From an uncultured Akkermansia sp. (lineage in GTDB: Bacteria; Verrucomicrobiota; Verrucomicrobiia; Verrucomicrobiales; Akkermansiaceae), in contig CANQYL010000009.1 of the NCBI GenBank assembly GCA_947628035.1, forward strand, positions 1 to 37,500: DNA of 37,500 nucleotides, given 5' to 3'. Both the position numbers and the translations under genes were made by a program. The notes under the pieces are model-generated. The model was not told the DNA's origin and did not search any database. It worked only from the letters and a program-made list of their open reading frames with translations. Positions 1 through 12,500 of this stretch are shown piece by piece (position 1 is the stretch's first letter; each line of letters begins with the position of its first letter).

Positions 1-60
1 TTCCTCCTCTCTCTCTTTTTCCCCTTCGTTTCCTCCCGATGAAGAGTTTTTAGAGATGGC

Positions 61-124
61 AAAATCGTAAATAGGCGGCAAAGCGGCGTCCCGCCGCCTT
101 GCCGCCCGGGGGGTTTTCTCTTTT
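61..124 (+). terminator. Terminator-like hairpin with heptamer tail on its left side
   Basis: A GC-rich inverted repeat (74-87 pairing with 93-106, one mismatch) is followed by a T-rich stretch (ttttctcttttt, 113-124), as in a factor-independent terminator reading rightward, presumably for a gene left of the window. Directly left of the stem is aaaatcgtaaatag, the same heptamer motif (AAATCGT) that abuts hairpins elsewhere in this window. It may therefore also act for leftward transcription. The rest of 1-60 shows no gene. Confidence 0.6.
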
Positions 125-276
125 TGAAGGAGGTGGACAGGAGTATTTTTGTTATCGGCTGGAGGGGAGGGCGTTAGATTTTTGGGATTTTTAATAACAA
201 AAGACTAACCATTCCATTTCTGTTCTATGGTTCACGTAACAAGCGAGCTTTTTTCAGCGACATGTGAAAATTTTGC

Positions 277-306
277 TTGATTATCTCCTTCAAAAAGAGG
301 TATACT
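277..306 (+). promoter_or_regulatory. Putative promoter of the giant autotransporter gene
   Basis: TTGATT (277-282), an 18-bp spacer and TATACT (301-306) resemble a sigma-70-type promoter. The predicted start near 313 gives a leader of about 85 nt before the ATG at 398. The region 107-276 holds no convincing ORF or RNA gene. No Shine-Dalgarno motif is visible directly before the start codon. Confidence 0.45.
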
Positions 307-397
307 GCGTGAGCTATGAGGTTGCTGTCGTGCTTTTCGGCTTGCGGCGCGGTCTCGTGCACTTTCTGGTTCTAATAACTACTAGAATTTTCGCAAT

Positions 398-547
398 ATG
401 AAATTACATCTCCCCTCGGGTCTTCGCAAGGCTTTGTTGGCATGCCTTGCTGCGGTAGCTCTGCCCGCTGCCACCATCCCCACAACCATCGCCTCCGCCT
501 CAGGCATCGCCGCGGTGTTCCTCATCGCGAGTCAGAGGGCGAGTGCG
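398..547 (+). other. Extended Sec signal peptide of the giant autotransporter
   Basis: Residues 1-50 contain a basic n-region (MKLHLPSGLRK) and two hydrophobic stretches (about residues 12-27 and 36-44) before an Ala-X-Ala site (ASA) followed by DEP. This is about twice the usual Sec signal length. Long signals are common in large autotransporters, but the exact cleavage point is inferred. Confidence 0.75.
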
Positions 548-3500
548 GACGAGCCGAGTTGGGTGGATGTAAGTGCTGGCGGAGGGGAGGTGTCGACTGA
601 GACTCTGAGTGCGCAAGCGGACAGCGACCTCAAGCTTACGATTTCCGGAGATGTAACCTTCGCGTCCGGTGCTGCTTTCCCCACTGGGAAGCAGGTCATG
701 ATCACGAGCGGAGGAGCGTACACCGCTACCGTAACGAGTAGCAATGGAGGCCTTTTCTCGGGGGTGACTGACATTTGGTCAAGCGTGTCACAACTCATTT
801 TTGACAACACAGTGGATTTTTCCGGAGCATCCAAGCTCACCGCCAACCTTCACTTGGGGGGAGGTAATTACACAGGCGGAAGTGACGACAAGTTGAAATG
901 GTCCACCTTACGCGTAGCGGGGAAGTTGGAGACGGACGGCGGGTTAGAGATGACGGCAGAAGGCAAGATCAGCATGGAAGGGGATGGTGAACTCACCATC
1001 AACGGGAATACAAATCTCACCCAACAACTGCGAATTTCTCATGGCGGGGAAGGTAGCAGTAAAGTCTCTTTGCTGGGAGGCGGCTCGCTCAACCTCGTAC
1101 TGGATTCATCTGGAGTGGATCTCTACATCGGAGGTGAGACTGCGTTTACGGCCCTTTCTACGAGCGGTTTTGGAGGAAAAATTTACCTTGTCGATGGCGC
1201 CGAAGTGACTTATGCCGGCGTCACAGCATTGGCGGATTTGAGCAAGCTGGACAACGTCCTGACTCAGGATCCGAGCGCAGTGAATGGCGGTGGAGCCATC
1301 GTTTTGACGTCGGGGGGAACAGGGATAGGAGGGGATAACGGTAGCACTGAAGATGAGGGGCATTATGTGAGAACCTCGTTCGGCGTTGTTTTAAATGGTT
1401 CGAGCCAGACCTATGACTTTAATAACGCTTCCTTCGAAGTAGGCGGGAACGTAAAGGTGGGAGAGGGTAACACCCTGAAGTTACGAAACGCGTCTGTTGC
1501 TACCATTAAGGGCACTGTTGACGTGCGGGGAACCCTCCAGTATTGGTCATCGAATAAGATTACTCTCGAGAAGGGAGGTTTTATCTCCAACTTGGATATA
1601 CAATGGGGAGGGACTCGAAGTTTTGTTTTGGGAGGAGATCTGGAGGTTGGTAATAGCGACTGGACAGTCACCGATGGCTCAGTGAGTTTTGAAAAGTTGG
1701 CTGAGACTTCTGAAAACGTCCACGTTGTTTTCAAGTCCGATGGAGAGGAGACCTCGACGTCTTTCAATCAATTCAAGGGAAAGCTTGGGAATGCAACTCT
1801 CCCGGCCGGAGAGGACGGTAAGGTCGGCAGCGTCGGGCTAGGTATCAGCGGTGGGCAAAAGTTAACGCTCACGGCAGGGGATACGGTGGATTTACATTTT
1901 GTCGTAAAGGGAACCGATTCAGAGAAGACGACGTTAAAAGCTGGAGGAGCGCTCACTTTCTCCGGAGAGCTGACTTTGGATGGAGGAACAGTTGAGCTGG
2001 CGGGCGGCACGTTGACAATTACAGGCGGACTTGTGCTGACGGGCAACAACAATGTTCTGTCCGTCACTTCAGCCGTAGAAAGTGGTTCCTACATTTCGAT
2101 GAACTCCGGCGCTACATTGGGGGGAAATGGGGAACTGACGATTAAAATCTCGGAGACGGTGCTGTCGGGGAAAGATGGGGGAACGGGAATCGAAAACTTC
2201 TTCAGTGGCTGGGATGCGACCTGGAGTAGCTACATCACACTAACGGCGGAAGGCACAAGCATTGACGAGTACACAAACCTCCGCATTGACGAAAGCGGCA
2301 AGCTTGTGTGGGGTACGGATACTGTTGAAGAGGAAAACCTGACGCTTGACGCTGCTACTACGACGCTCGATGGAGACAAAACGTACAAGGATCTCGTCAT
2401 CAAGACCAGTACCACCGGCGACGGTGCGGTTTTGAGCCTCTCAAATCACACAGCTACGTTCACCGGCGTGTTGAGGGAAGAGGGCGGACACTTTAATCTG
2501 CGCGTCAACGGTGGGGGAACTCTGGCGCTGCAGAATGGCGGCACGCTGACCGGCACCTTTGCCGCCTTTGATCAGGCAGATATCAAACTGGGTAAGGCTG
2601 GCGCCACCGGCACGACTCTCTCTGTGGGCAAGCTGGGAGGCAACGGCTTTAAGTTTACTGCTGCCGGTGAGAACGAGGTGACGCTGCAGATCACCACGGG
2701 CGATGAAACCGCAGGAGCACTCGGTCAGTCTGACGGCAAGGGCGGACACTCCACTTTCGGAGAGCACGTGACAGTGAAGTTGAATGACAGCATCACGCAG
2801 CGGTTCTCCGGCGTGGATTTCTTGAGCGGTTCCAAATTGAATCTTGGTACCGGCAAGGTGACGTTCACAAACATAGCGTGGGGCGACAATATGAGTTCGT
2901 TTGCCGGCGAGCTGAGTGGGACTGGAACCTTGGAGGTGAGCGGTGCAGCCCTCAACGAAAACCAACATAACACTTATACGGACGCTAAACTGGGTGCCGG
3001 TAAGTATCGTTTGGAGTGGAAGGGTTCGTCAACAGCCTTCACAGGCACTCTTTCCGTCGGTGCTAACGGCATCTTCGACATGTCGACGGGTTTCTCGGCG
3101 AACCAAGTCACTCTTGCCGGGAATTCCACCGTTCAGCTAACTGCCGGAACCTTGAAGGCAAGTGAGAGCGTGAATCTGAGTGGAGGTGAAGCCACACTGA
3201 AGCTCACGGTGGGTGAAAACTTCACCGCCGGCTTCTTGGAATTTGGTGGACTGACCGGAGATGGTTCGCTCAAGGTTGTGCTGACAGATTGGAGCACCTG
3301 GAATGGGACGCATGATAGTCTGCAACTCTTTACTACAGGCCCCTCCCTCACCTGGCTTACCGATGATTTGCTGAAAAAGTTCCACTTCTATGACGGCTCC
3401 GATGGAGACCTCAGTACTCAAGTTACCTTGGGGACGGATGGCAGGCTCACTTGGGGAGCTGGTAAGGACGTATACTGGGGCGGAAACGAGAGCGAGGGGG

Positions 3501-6500
3501 AACAAGATGGGACGCTGACGTGGGGTAGCAACTCAGGATTTGACTCCGATGAGCAGGGGAACAATCCCGGTAATGAGTCTTGGACCAATAGTGGCAGTGA
3601 GAATGTCACCTTTGTCGAGGAGTCAAACACGGATCGTACGGTGAAGCTGAGCGAGGATATCAAAGCCAGGAATTTGACCGTGAAAGGAGAGACAGGAGGA
3701 AGCTACACCTTTGAATCCAATGTCCCCGGTACAACATATGAACTGAATGTGAATGGCAGCCTCTCTGCGGAGAGTGGCGCGGATTTGGTCATCTCCGAGG
3801 ACGTGTCGCTCAACGTGACGGGGGATGTGACGCTGAGTACGAGTGGGGATGGAGGCACGGATAGCACGCTGACGCTGTATTCGGACATGGTGTTCGGCGG
3901 GAAATTGAGCGGTGGTGAAAAGAGTGTGCTGAACGGCAACGCTGCTTCTCCTTCCGAAGAGGTGCCCATGCTTACCATGGCTCTCGATGGGGATGCCGAC
4001 GTCGTCGACCCCGTCTATGCTCTCTGGGACAATGGTACCACGGGTAGTATTACCTGGACGGAATTGAAGGCGAAGTACGCATCCGTGTTGGGCGATAAGG
4101 TCGGCTATGGGGTGTATATGTCCTCGACAGACCTGACCATCACCGGTGAGTCTGATGCGACTGCCGAACTCGACCACGCCTTCAAGGTGAAAGGTAATGG
4201 AACAACAGAGACGAGGAAGCTCACGTTCAGCAAAGGGCTAGACCTCAAAGGATTCACCCTCGTGTTGGAAGACAATGTCGAGATTGAGATCGCAAAAGAA
4301 GGCGATCTGAAAAATACCGTAAGCAGTGAGATAGAGATTTCGCACATCGGCTCAGACACCGGCACGATAACGCTCGATTTGGGTGGAGGTGACCAAAGTA
4401 GAGGCAAAGATTTTATATCAACAAACATCACGTTCGGTGAGGGCGTGAAGTTGCACATCAAGGGGAAAGCGAAAAACGGAGACAGCGATTACTGGTCGAC
4501 CGTTTCAGACTTGAAGGCGCTGGGCGAGGTTGTTGCTGAGGGAAGGCAAGTTGCGCTTTCCGGGACGAATAGCATTGCGTCGCTTACCGTTATGTCGGGG
4601 GAGATGGATATGTTCTGCCTCACTGACCAACATACTTCCACCACCATAACTAGCGATACGACGATCGGCGCGGCTCTCGACTTCCGAAGAGGAGATCTCA
4701 TTCTGACTGATAGGAAGCTCACCTTGGGAGCCGGTATTTACATTAATTCGACTTCAAGCGGCTATTCAGGCGAGATCTCGGCAAAGGATTTAGAAATTAC
4801 CGGCTCAGATAGTCGAACATGGAACGGGTCACTGAATTTGACAGGAACGCTCACCATGTCCGGCGGCACGCAGACCATCACCGGTCAATATAAACCCACA
4901 AAAGACGGTAGTTCCACTGGTGAGTTGTCGGTCAATGCCGTTGAAGTGAAGAACAGCAGCAAGCTCATCATGAGCGGTGCGAGTGGGGCGTCGATGGAGG
5001 TCAAAGGAGGTGGAATGGACATTGAGAGTGGAAGCGAGTTTGAGTGGGCAGGAACAGAAGGCAAGGACCTCGCCGTCACCGGCGCCACCGTGCTGAATGG
5101 CACGCTCACGCTCAAGGGCGGGGCGAATGAGTTGACGGGCGCGGTGACTGCCAATGACGGCACGCTGAAGGTGGAAGGCGGGAGCTTGACTCTTAAGGGA
5201 GGTCTCAGTGGGATACTCACGAGCCTCACGCTGGGAGCGAGTGCAACGGAAGCCGAGGCATCATCCGTGACGCTCAGCGTCGGCACGGGAGATCTCACAC
5301 TCGGTGCCACGACGACGCTTTACGGGGAAAACACGATTGAATTCTCGACGCTCGGCGCTGCGGGGCAGAAGCTCGTGATTGGGAATGCGAGCTATGGCGA
5401 AGGCGGCAGCGGTTCTATCGTCATCAAACTCACGGCTGAGCTGCTTGGCCTCTCCAAAACCGGCCAGATTCGACTGGTGGATTGGGGGGATGATTACGAC
5501 ACTTGGAACACGCACATCACGCTGGATACAGCAGGTCTGAACGCAAATAAGTACCTAGAAATAGCGATCGACAGTAGTGGCTACCTGACCTGGACGGGCG
5601 AAGCAACGGAAACTTGGAAGGGAACTGTCAACAGCCTCGATTGGAGCACGGGAGGAGGAACCGGTTGGTTGAAAGCGGGAGGGAGCGAAGGATCATTCAG
5701 CGGGGGTGGTGACGTCATCTTTGCGGGGACATACTCGGATGCGGGACAGCCGATCACGGTGACGGTGGCAGGAGACATCTCTGTTGACGGGAATATGATC
5801 GTGCAAAAAGGCGAGGGTGACACCGGAGGGAAATACCTCTTTGACGTCAATAACAACCTCACCGTGAGCGGCGTACTCCTCATTGACGCGAAGACGGACG
5901 TCGAATTTGATGTAGCCGGTGACAAAAAGCTTTCGGCGACGAGTACGGAAGTGAAGGGGAAGCTCACCATCGGCGGCGATGATACCTCTGGGAGCGGCAA
6001 CAAGAGTCTGGGAGATGTGGACATTCAGAACGGTGGCGAAGTCGTCATCAAACAGGCTTGGAATCTTTTCAACAACAGCAATACCAATTGCTTCCACGGC
6101 GAGAACGGCACATTGACGGTGGATCTGAGTACGTATAGTCAATCGCAGGTTTTCTTGAATCAATTCACGAATATCATTGATGGAACCGGTGAGAGCAAGC
6201 AATTGGGGACGTTTGAGTTCAGGAATGCCTACCTTGCGTTACAGGGTAACGGCGTTTTCGCGCAATTCAAGAACCTGAACAAGGTCATTGTCGGAGAAAA
6301 CTCCAGTCTTCTGTTGGAGTGGAACGGAACAACCGGAGGCAACGGATGGGGAAAGGATAACATCGAGCTGCATCTCCAGGGCAGCGGCGTGAAAACAGAC
6401 ACTTCTCTGGAAAGCGGGATGATGGCGGATGCTGCCCTGAGCTTCTACACGCACGATACGTACAACAAAGCAGATCACACAACGACGGATACGATTTCTC

Positions 6501-9500
6501 TGCCGTGGAACATCACGCTGGATGGCGACGCTACGGTGCGTACCGGGCGCGACGAGTTGGGAGAAAACAATAAAGCTCATGTGCTGCAACTTAAAGGTAA
6601 GTTGACCAATGACGGGAATCACAAGCTCACCAAGAAAGGCATCGGCGTGCTTGAGCTGGCGAACGGCTTCACCGCCACCGGAGTCGGCACCATTGACGTG
6701 CAAAAAGGTTCTCTCAAGCTCAGCTACGGCACGAATGAGACGCTGAAGGATTACACCGTCAACTTAGGGAGAGGGACGACGCTGGACAGCGGCATCACCG
6801 GGACGGTGGGAACGTTGAGCGGCACGGGCGGCAATCTGACGCTCAGCGGCGGCGCGCTGACGATTGGCACCATGGACGCTAGCGCTAACCTCAGCACCTT
6901 GACCATGGGTGCAAACAGCCTCACTGTGTCCGGAGGCACCCTCATCTTTGGCGACCTTTCGTCCTGGGGCTGGGATAGAGACGCGGAACTCACGCTCGCC
7001 AAGGGTGTGACAATCACGCTGGGCTCGGGCTTCTCCTTCGCTGGAGACGTGAGTACCCCACTCGTGATTGATCTTGCAACAGATTATTTCCCCGCTGGAG
7101 ACGATAAGTCAATCAAACTCTTCGCCGGACAAGGGTGGAGCAGTAATTTTGTAAAAAACTTCACCTTCACGATCAATGGGGCGGATCCTGAAACTGTGAA
7201 GGGCTACGAGTGGCTCGAACTCAAGGATAACGGTACTCTGACTTGGGCTGCACCCACGCCGAGTGCGACGTTGTGGTGGGGGCAAGGTGACGGAGCAGGC
7301 TCAGAGGTGACGCTCGGAACGGGTGTGAGACAGCAATGGGGTGAAAGCACAGGTTCCAGCAAAGGTTACATTTGGTCGACAACAGAAGCCCCGTCCGTGT
7401 ATCTCGAAGCAACGAGAAGCACGGTGACGGTCACCGTGGGAGAAGGCGCGACGATGACGAACCTCTCCACCACTAACGTTGGCACCGACGGTGTGACCTA
7501 CAATCTCACTGCGGAAGCCGCAAAGACAGCCACGGTCAACGGCACCTTGTCTGTCGGTTCGAACACGACGCTTTCCGTCGGCAACAATGTCACTCTCGAT
7601 GTCAAAGGAACTTACAGCGGCGACGGCACTTTGAAGCTCGAGGGCGGCAATGTCAGCTTCGGTTCGACCGAGGGGACGACGATAAAGAACGTCACCTTAG
7701 CAGAAAGTGCGAACTCCGATATTACGCTGAACGGAAATCTTACGGTGGAGGTGCTCAAGGGCGATAACTGGAGCAAACCCAGCGATCTGACCATCAAAAA
7801 CGCCACCGAAACCTCAGAATCGCCGCTCACATTCACAGTCAACTCTGATAACGCAGGAGGAAACAATCTCTGGTCGGCGTTCACCTTGGGCGGTCCGGAA
7901 GCGCGGATCGACTTGGTCAAGACCGGCACAGGTATGCAGAGCCTTGGGGTAAAGAAAATTGAAATTTTCGGTGATGTGGCTGTGGAGGACGGAATCCTGC
8001 GCATCACGGCGGCTTCAGCCGGTTCGATCATCCACGGGAAGCTTTCCGGAAGTGGGCAGTTGCGTCTTGCTTCGAACACTTCTATTACCCTTGAAGGCAA
8101 GGACGGAGATGCCGGTACCATCAGCACATTGAATTGTTATGAAGCAAGCAAAAGCAGCCCAACACTCTATCTCGGCGGGGATCTCACATTCAAAGAAGTG
8201 CTTAGCGATGGAGATGGTGGTTCCCATGGATCTCTCACCCTCAATCGCGCGACGGAGACCCAAGGCGTTAACAACGCGCCGGAGGTGGTGTATCTGTTGT
8301 GGGACAGCACGGGTCAGTCGGAGGGGTTGACCTGGACCGGATATAAAGGCGAATTTGGTACCATCAAACATGGGGACAACGTGGACGGATTTGCTGATGA
8401 CACCGGTTACGGCAAAGCGGGGAATAATGAACTGACGATTAGCGACGCGGCGACGATTGATGGTAATTTCAAGGTGAAGGAAGGGACGTTGACGTTCAAC
8501 GCGGCGGCTACGTTGACGGCAGAGAAGCACATCGCAGTGGGGGACAGAGCGAAGTTGAAATTCAGCAGCGGCATCGCTGGGGAGTCGGGGGTTCTGACCT
8601 CTCTGACGCTCGGCGGGGGCGCGGGTGTGGAGTTCACGAGTGGCACGCTGGGCGCGACGACTCTCACGCTGGACGGTGATGCGACGATCAAGTTGACGGC
8701 TGCTTCCGAGGACGGGGCGGATCTGAGCATCGAAGGCATCACATTCAATACTCACAAGCTCACGATTCAGGTTGCCGGCTGGGATAACGTGAAGGAGGAT
8801 GGCTACAAGCTCTTCGAGAGTGATACCTTCAAAACGTTGTGGAAGGCTATCGGAGGCTCCTGGCAAGACAGCTTCGTCTTCCAAGACGGTAATGGAAAGG
8901 AGCTTACAGATGTCATGTTGAGGAAGGATGGCACCCTCATGCTCACGCCGCATGCTCTGTACTGGGGAACGGGCGATACGGGAGGCGAGGTGGTCCTGGG
9001 CAAGGGCGGCGAGGATGAATGGAGCACGAATAAAGGACAGCGGGGGGATCACGTGTGGGTGAACGGTTGGTACATTCACCTGGAACCCGTGGTTAGCGAT
9101 GTCACAGTGAAAGTGTCGGAGAATGGCGCTTCCATGTCCGAGCTCTATTTGGATGGCATCGAGGGGGGCGACGTTACCTACACGTTCACGCCGAATAAAG
9201 AGGGGGGACCCGCGACCGCGACGGTGACCGACAACCTCCGGAATAACGCGACGAAGCTTTCGATTGGCAGCAACGTCATCCTCGATGTTCAGGGCACGTA
9301 CGTCGGCAAAGGCGCGCTGGAAGTGGCGGGCGGTACGCTGAAACTCGGAAACAAGGAGCCTTTGACCGTCGAGGGTGCGGTGTCGATGGGGAACGACGGC
9401 ACGTTGAAGCTTGCCGGCTCTGTGACGCTCCAAGGCGGCTTGACGGCTATGGAGCTTGCGGAGGGTAGCAGCACGACGGCAACCGTGGCGATGGGGAGCA

Positions 9501-12500
9501 ATGGCGTGCTGAATGTGAAAGACATCGCCGGAGGAGCTCTCGAGCTGACGCTCACGATGGAGAAGGGGCGGACCACGGATTCCTTTGTCCTCGACGGCGG
9601 CACGCTGAACAAGCTCGGAGGCGACGCGGTCGGTCGATTGACCGACGAGTGGACGCTGAAGGGGGCTAGTTCGATTGGCGGTCTCCGGATGGCGGCGGGC
9701 GAAGCGCTGAATTTGACCATCGGAGACACATTCACCGTGCATTCGCTGGAGCAGAAGACATCGGCCGATGCCTCCGGCATCTCCTTCGCGGTGAAGAACG
9801 GTAAAGAAGAGGGGTCGGTGGACTTTGTTCTTGACCAGGCGGCGGGTAGCGCGTCTACGTTCTACGCCGGAACCGTCACCTTTGGCGACGCTGGAAAAGG
9901 TGTCAACTTCATCAAAAAGGGGAACGGAGGCTTTACCGTAGGCAATTGCGAGAACTTTGAGGTCTTCGGCAACTTGACCGATGAGACGGGCAGCAGCGGT
10001 TCCTTCTCGTTCCTCTTCTCGACAGCCAAGATTCATGGCACCATCACCTACGATGATGGTGAAGCATTCGTCCTCTCCAACACGGATCTCACCATCGATG
10101 GCGGGAAGAACACCCCAAGCAGGATTAAAAATCTCACCTTCTCCGGGCGCCTTGCTGACCGCACCAGTGAGTCTCGTATTCATCTCGGCGCCGATCTCCT
10201 CTTCGATGAGATCAGCTTTACCAAAGAGAAGGGTTGCAAAGATGCCACCGGAGTTGTGAGTAGAGCTTCTACAGCTCCGGAAGGCTCGAACGTGTATCTC
10301 CTCTGGGATTGGGAGTCTGCGACAGAAGCAGAATCATCGATCTCGATGGAGGACTTCCTGCACAAATATAGCATCGATATTAAGGGTGAAGAAGGAGCGC
10401 ATACTTTTGTTGACGCCGTTACATTCGAAGATGGTGCAGGTATGGGCGTGAGGATGACGGAAGATAAGACCTTCACGTCGGGGGGGCTCGCAACCGCAGC
10501 CTTCAAGGTGACGGGCAGAGGCACGCTGACGTTGCAAGGAACAACGGGCAGTAATTACGAGTTCCGGAAGGGCTTGGAGCTGGACGGTGTAACGCTGAAC
10601 CTCGAGACCAACAGTTCCGTCATTGTCGGAGGAGCCTTGAGTTGGAGGAACGGGGCGGGGCTGAAACTGTCGAGCACTACCCCGGGGCTCGAGATCGATC
10701 TCACGGGTGCGACGCTTCCGGAGAGCACCGGGGATGAGTCCAAGCTTGCGTTGGAATTCACCAGCGAGTTCTTGAATGCCGTCGGATCAGGCTACCGGCT
10801 CTTCAACGTGAGTGAGGATCAGGACCTTTTGAAATACTTCAAGTGGAATAACATCGCTGGCTACGACAACCTCAGGTTGACCTGCGATGGATTCATTCTC
10901 TGGGGCCCCATCAAGGATTTGTACTGGCCGGGCGGCGAAGAGGATGCTGAGCTTGTCTGGGGAACCGGAGACTATAAGGAGTGGGCGGAGAGCCCGAGGT
11001 CACCGAAGGATGAGAAGCTGACGTGGTCTAACGACGCCAAATACAACGTGCACCTCGGTGCGACGGGTGATGCCACGGTGACGCTGGTGGATGGGACGAT
11101 CACCGTCGGCACCATGAGCTTCAGCGCAGCCAACGTCAATGCAGCAACGGGCTACACCTTCAGCTCAGGTGCGCAAGGAGGTTCCACCAGGCTTGAGGTG
11201 ACAGGCATCACCAACCTCGACGGCTCGCCTGTCGGAGTAAAAGCCGTCTTCGATGAGAGCGTGAATGTAGAGGTGAAAGGAAGCTTCAAAAACAGGGAAG
11301 TAGCGTCCAGCTATACCTTCAGAAAGAAGTTGGTGGTGGGAGGCTGGTTGCAGATGTGGGGCGGAGCCACGCTGGAATTGGATGAGGGTGGCGAAGTGGG
11401 AACCTTGGATGCCTCGTGGAACGACGGAGTAATCAAGTTGGGTGACGATCTTGTCGTCGGGGAATGGAACTTCAATGACGATGGAGCGAATGGAGGGCAC
11501 AATTCAACGTTTGAAAGGATAGGAGACGCCGAGGAGGTATTCCTGGATGTGCACAGTGTAAAGGAGTGGGGAGGCGGTTCAGAGCTCTCAATGACGGGCA
11601 ATGGCAACGGGACTCTCTCCATCGGTGATGGCGTCGGCATCAAGAGCAGCGTCTCAGGCAACACCCTGACCTTCGGCGGGACGACACGCTTTGAGGTGGG
11701 CGGGAGCTTTGCGGCGGTGGACGGAGGCAGCATGGTGTTCAATGTGGATGCCTGGGCGGGGATGAATGTTGAAGTGGGGGCGGGTTCCACCATCACCATC
11801 AACAACATCGTCGTCGACGAAGATACAACGACACCGGTGACTCTCACGACCAACGGTCTGACAGGCTGGGCGGACGAGGACGGCAACATGACGTACGGCA
11901 ACATCGAGGGCGACGGCATACTGGAGTTGAACGATGAGAAGGGAGGCGGGAGCTTCGGGGGAACGATTAGCAGCAACTTCACGTACAGAGGCACGTATGC
12001 AGGAGAGGAGACCTTCACCCTGAGTCAGGCGTTCGATGGAAGCACGCTGACGGTGAGAGGCGGCTCGTTGACGCTGGAGCAAGCTCTGAACACGACGACC
12101 GTGAATCTTGCGGGTGGCGAGCTGGCTTTGAAGGAAGGCGGAACCATCGGGAGCGCTGATTCCAATGACGGCAGCTTGGTGCTCAGCGGTAACGCGAAAG
12201 TCACTACGGGGGACGGGCATACAGTTCGCAAACTCACGGTGAACGGGAACGTCACCAATGATGACGAGGCGAATGCCGTCTTCGATGAAACGGTGAAAGT
12301 GCATGTGACGGGCAACTTTACCAACACCGAGGCTCGGTCGGAGTACACCTTCGCGAACAAGCTTGTCGTTGATGGTAAGCTTCAGCTTTGGGGTACCCCC
12401 AACAGTGAGGAAGGGGCATCGGTGATGACCTTGCAGAAAGGAGCCGAGGTGGGAACGCTTGATGCGAGCTGGGCAGGCAAGTTTGTGCTGGGTGGAGATT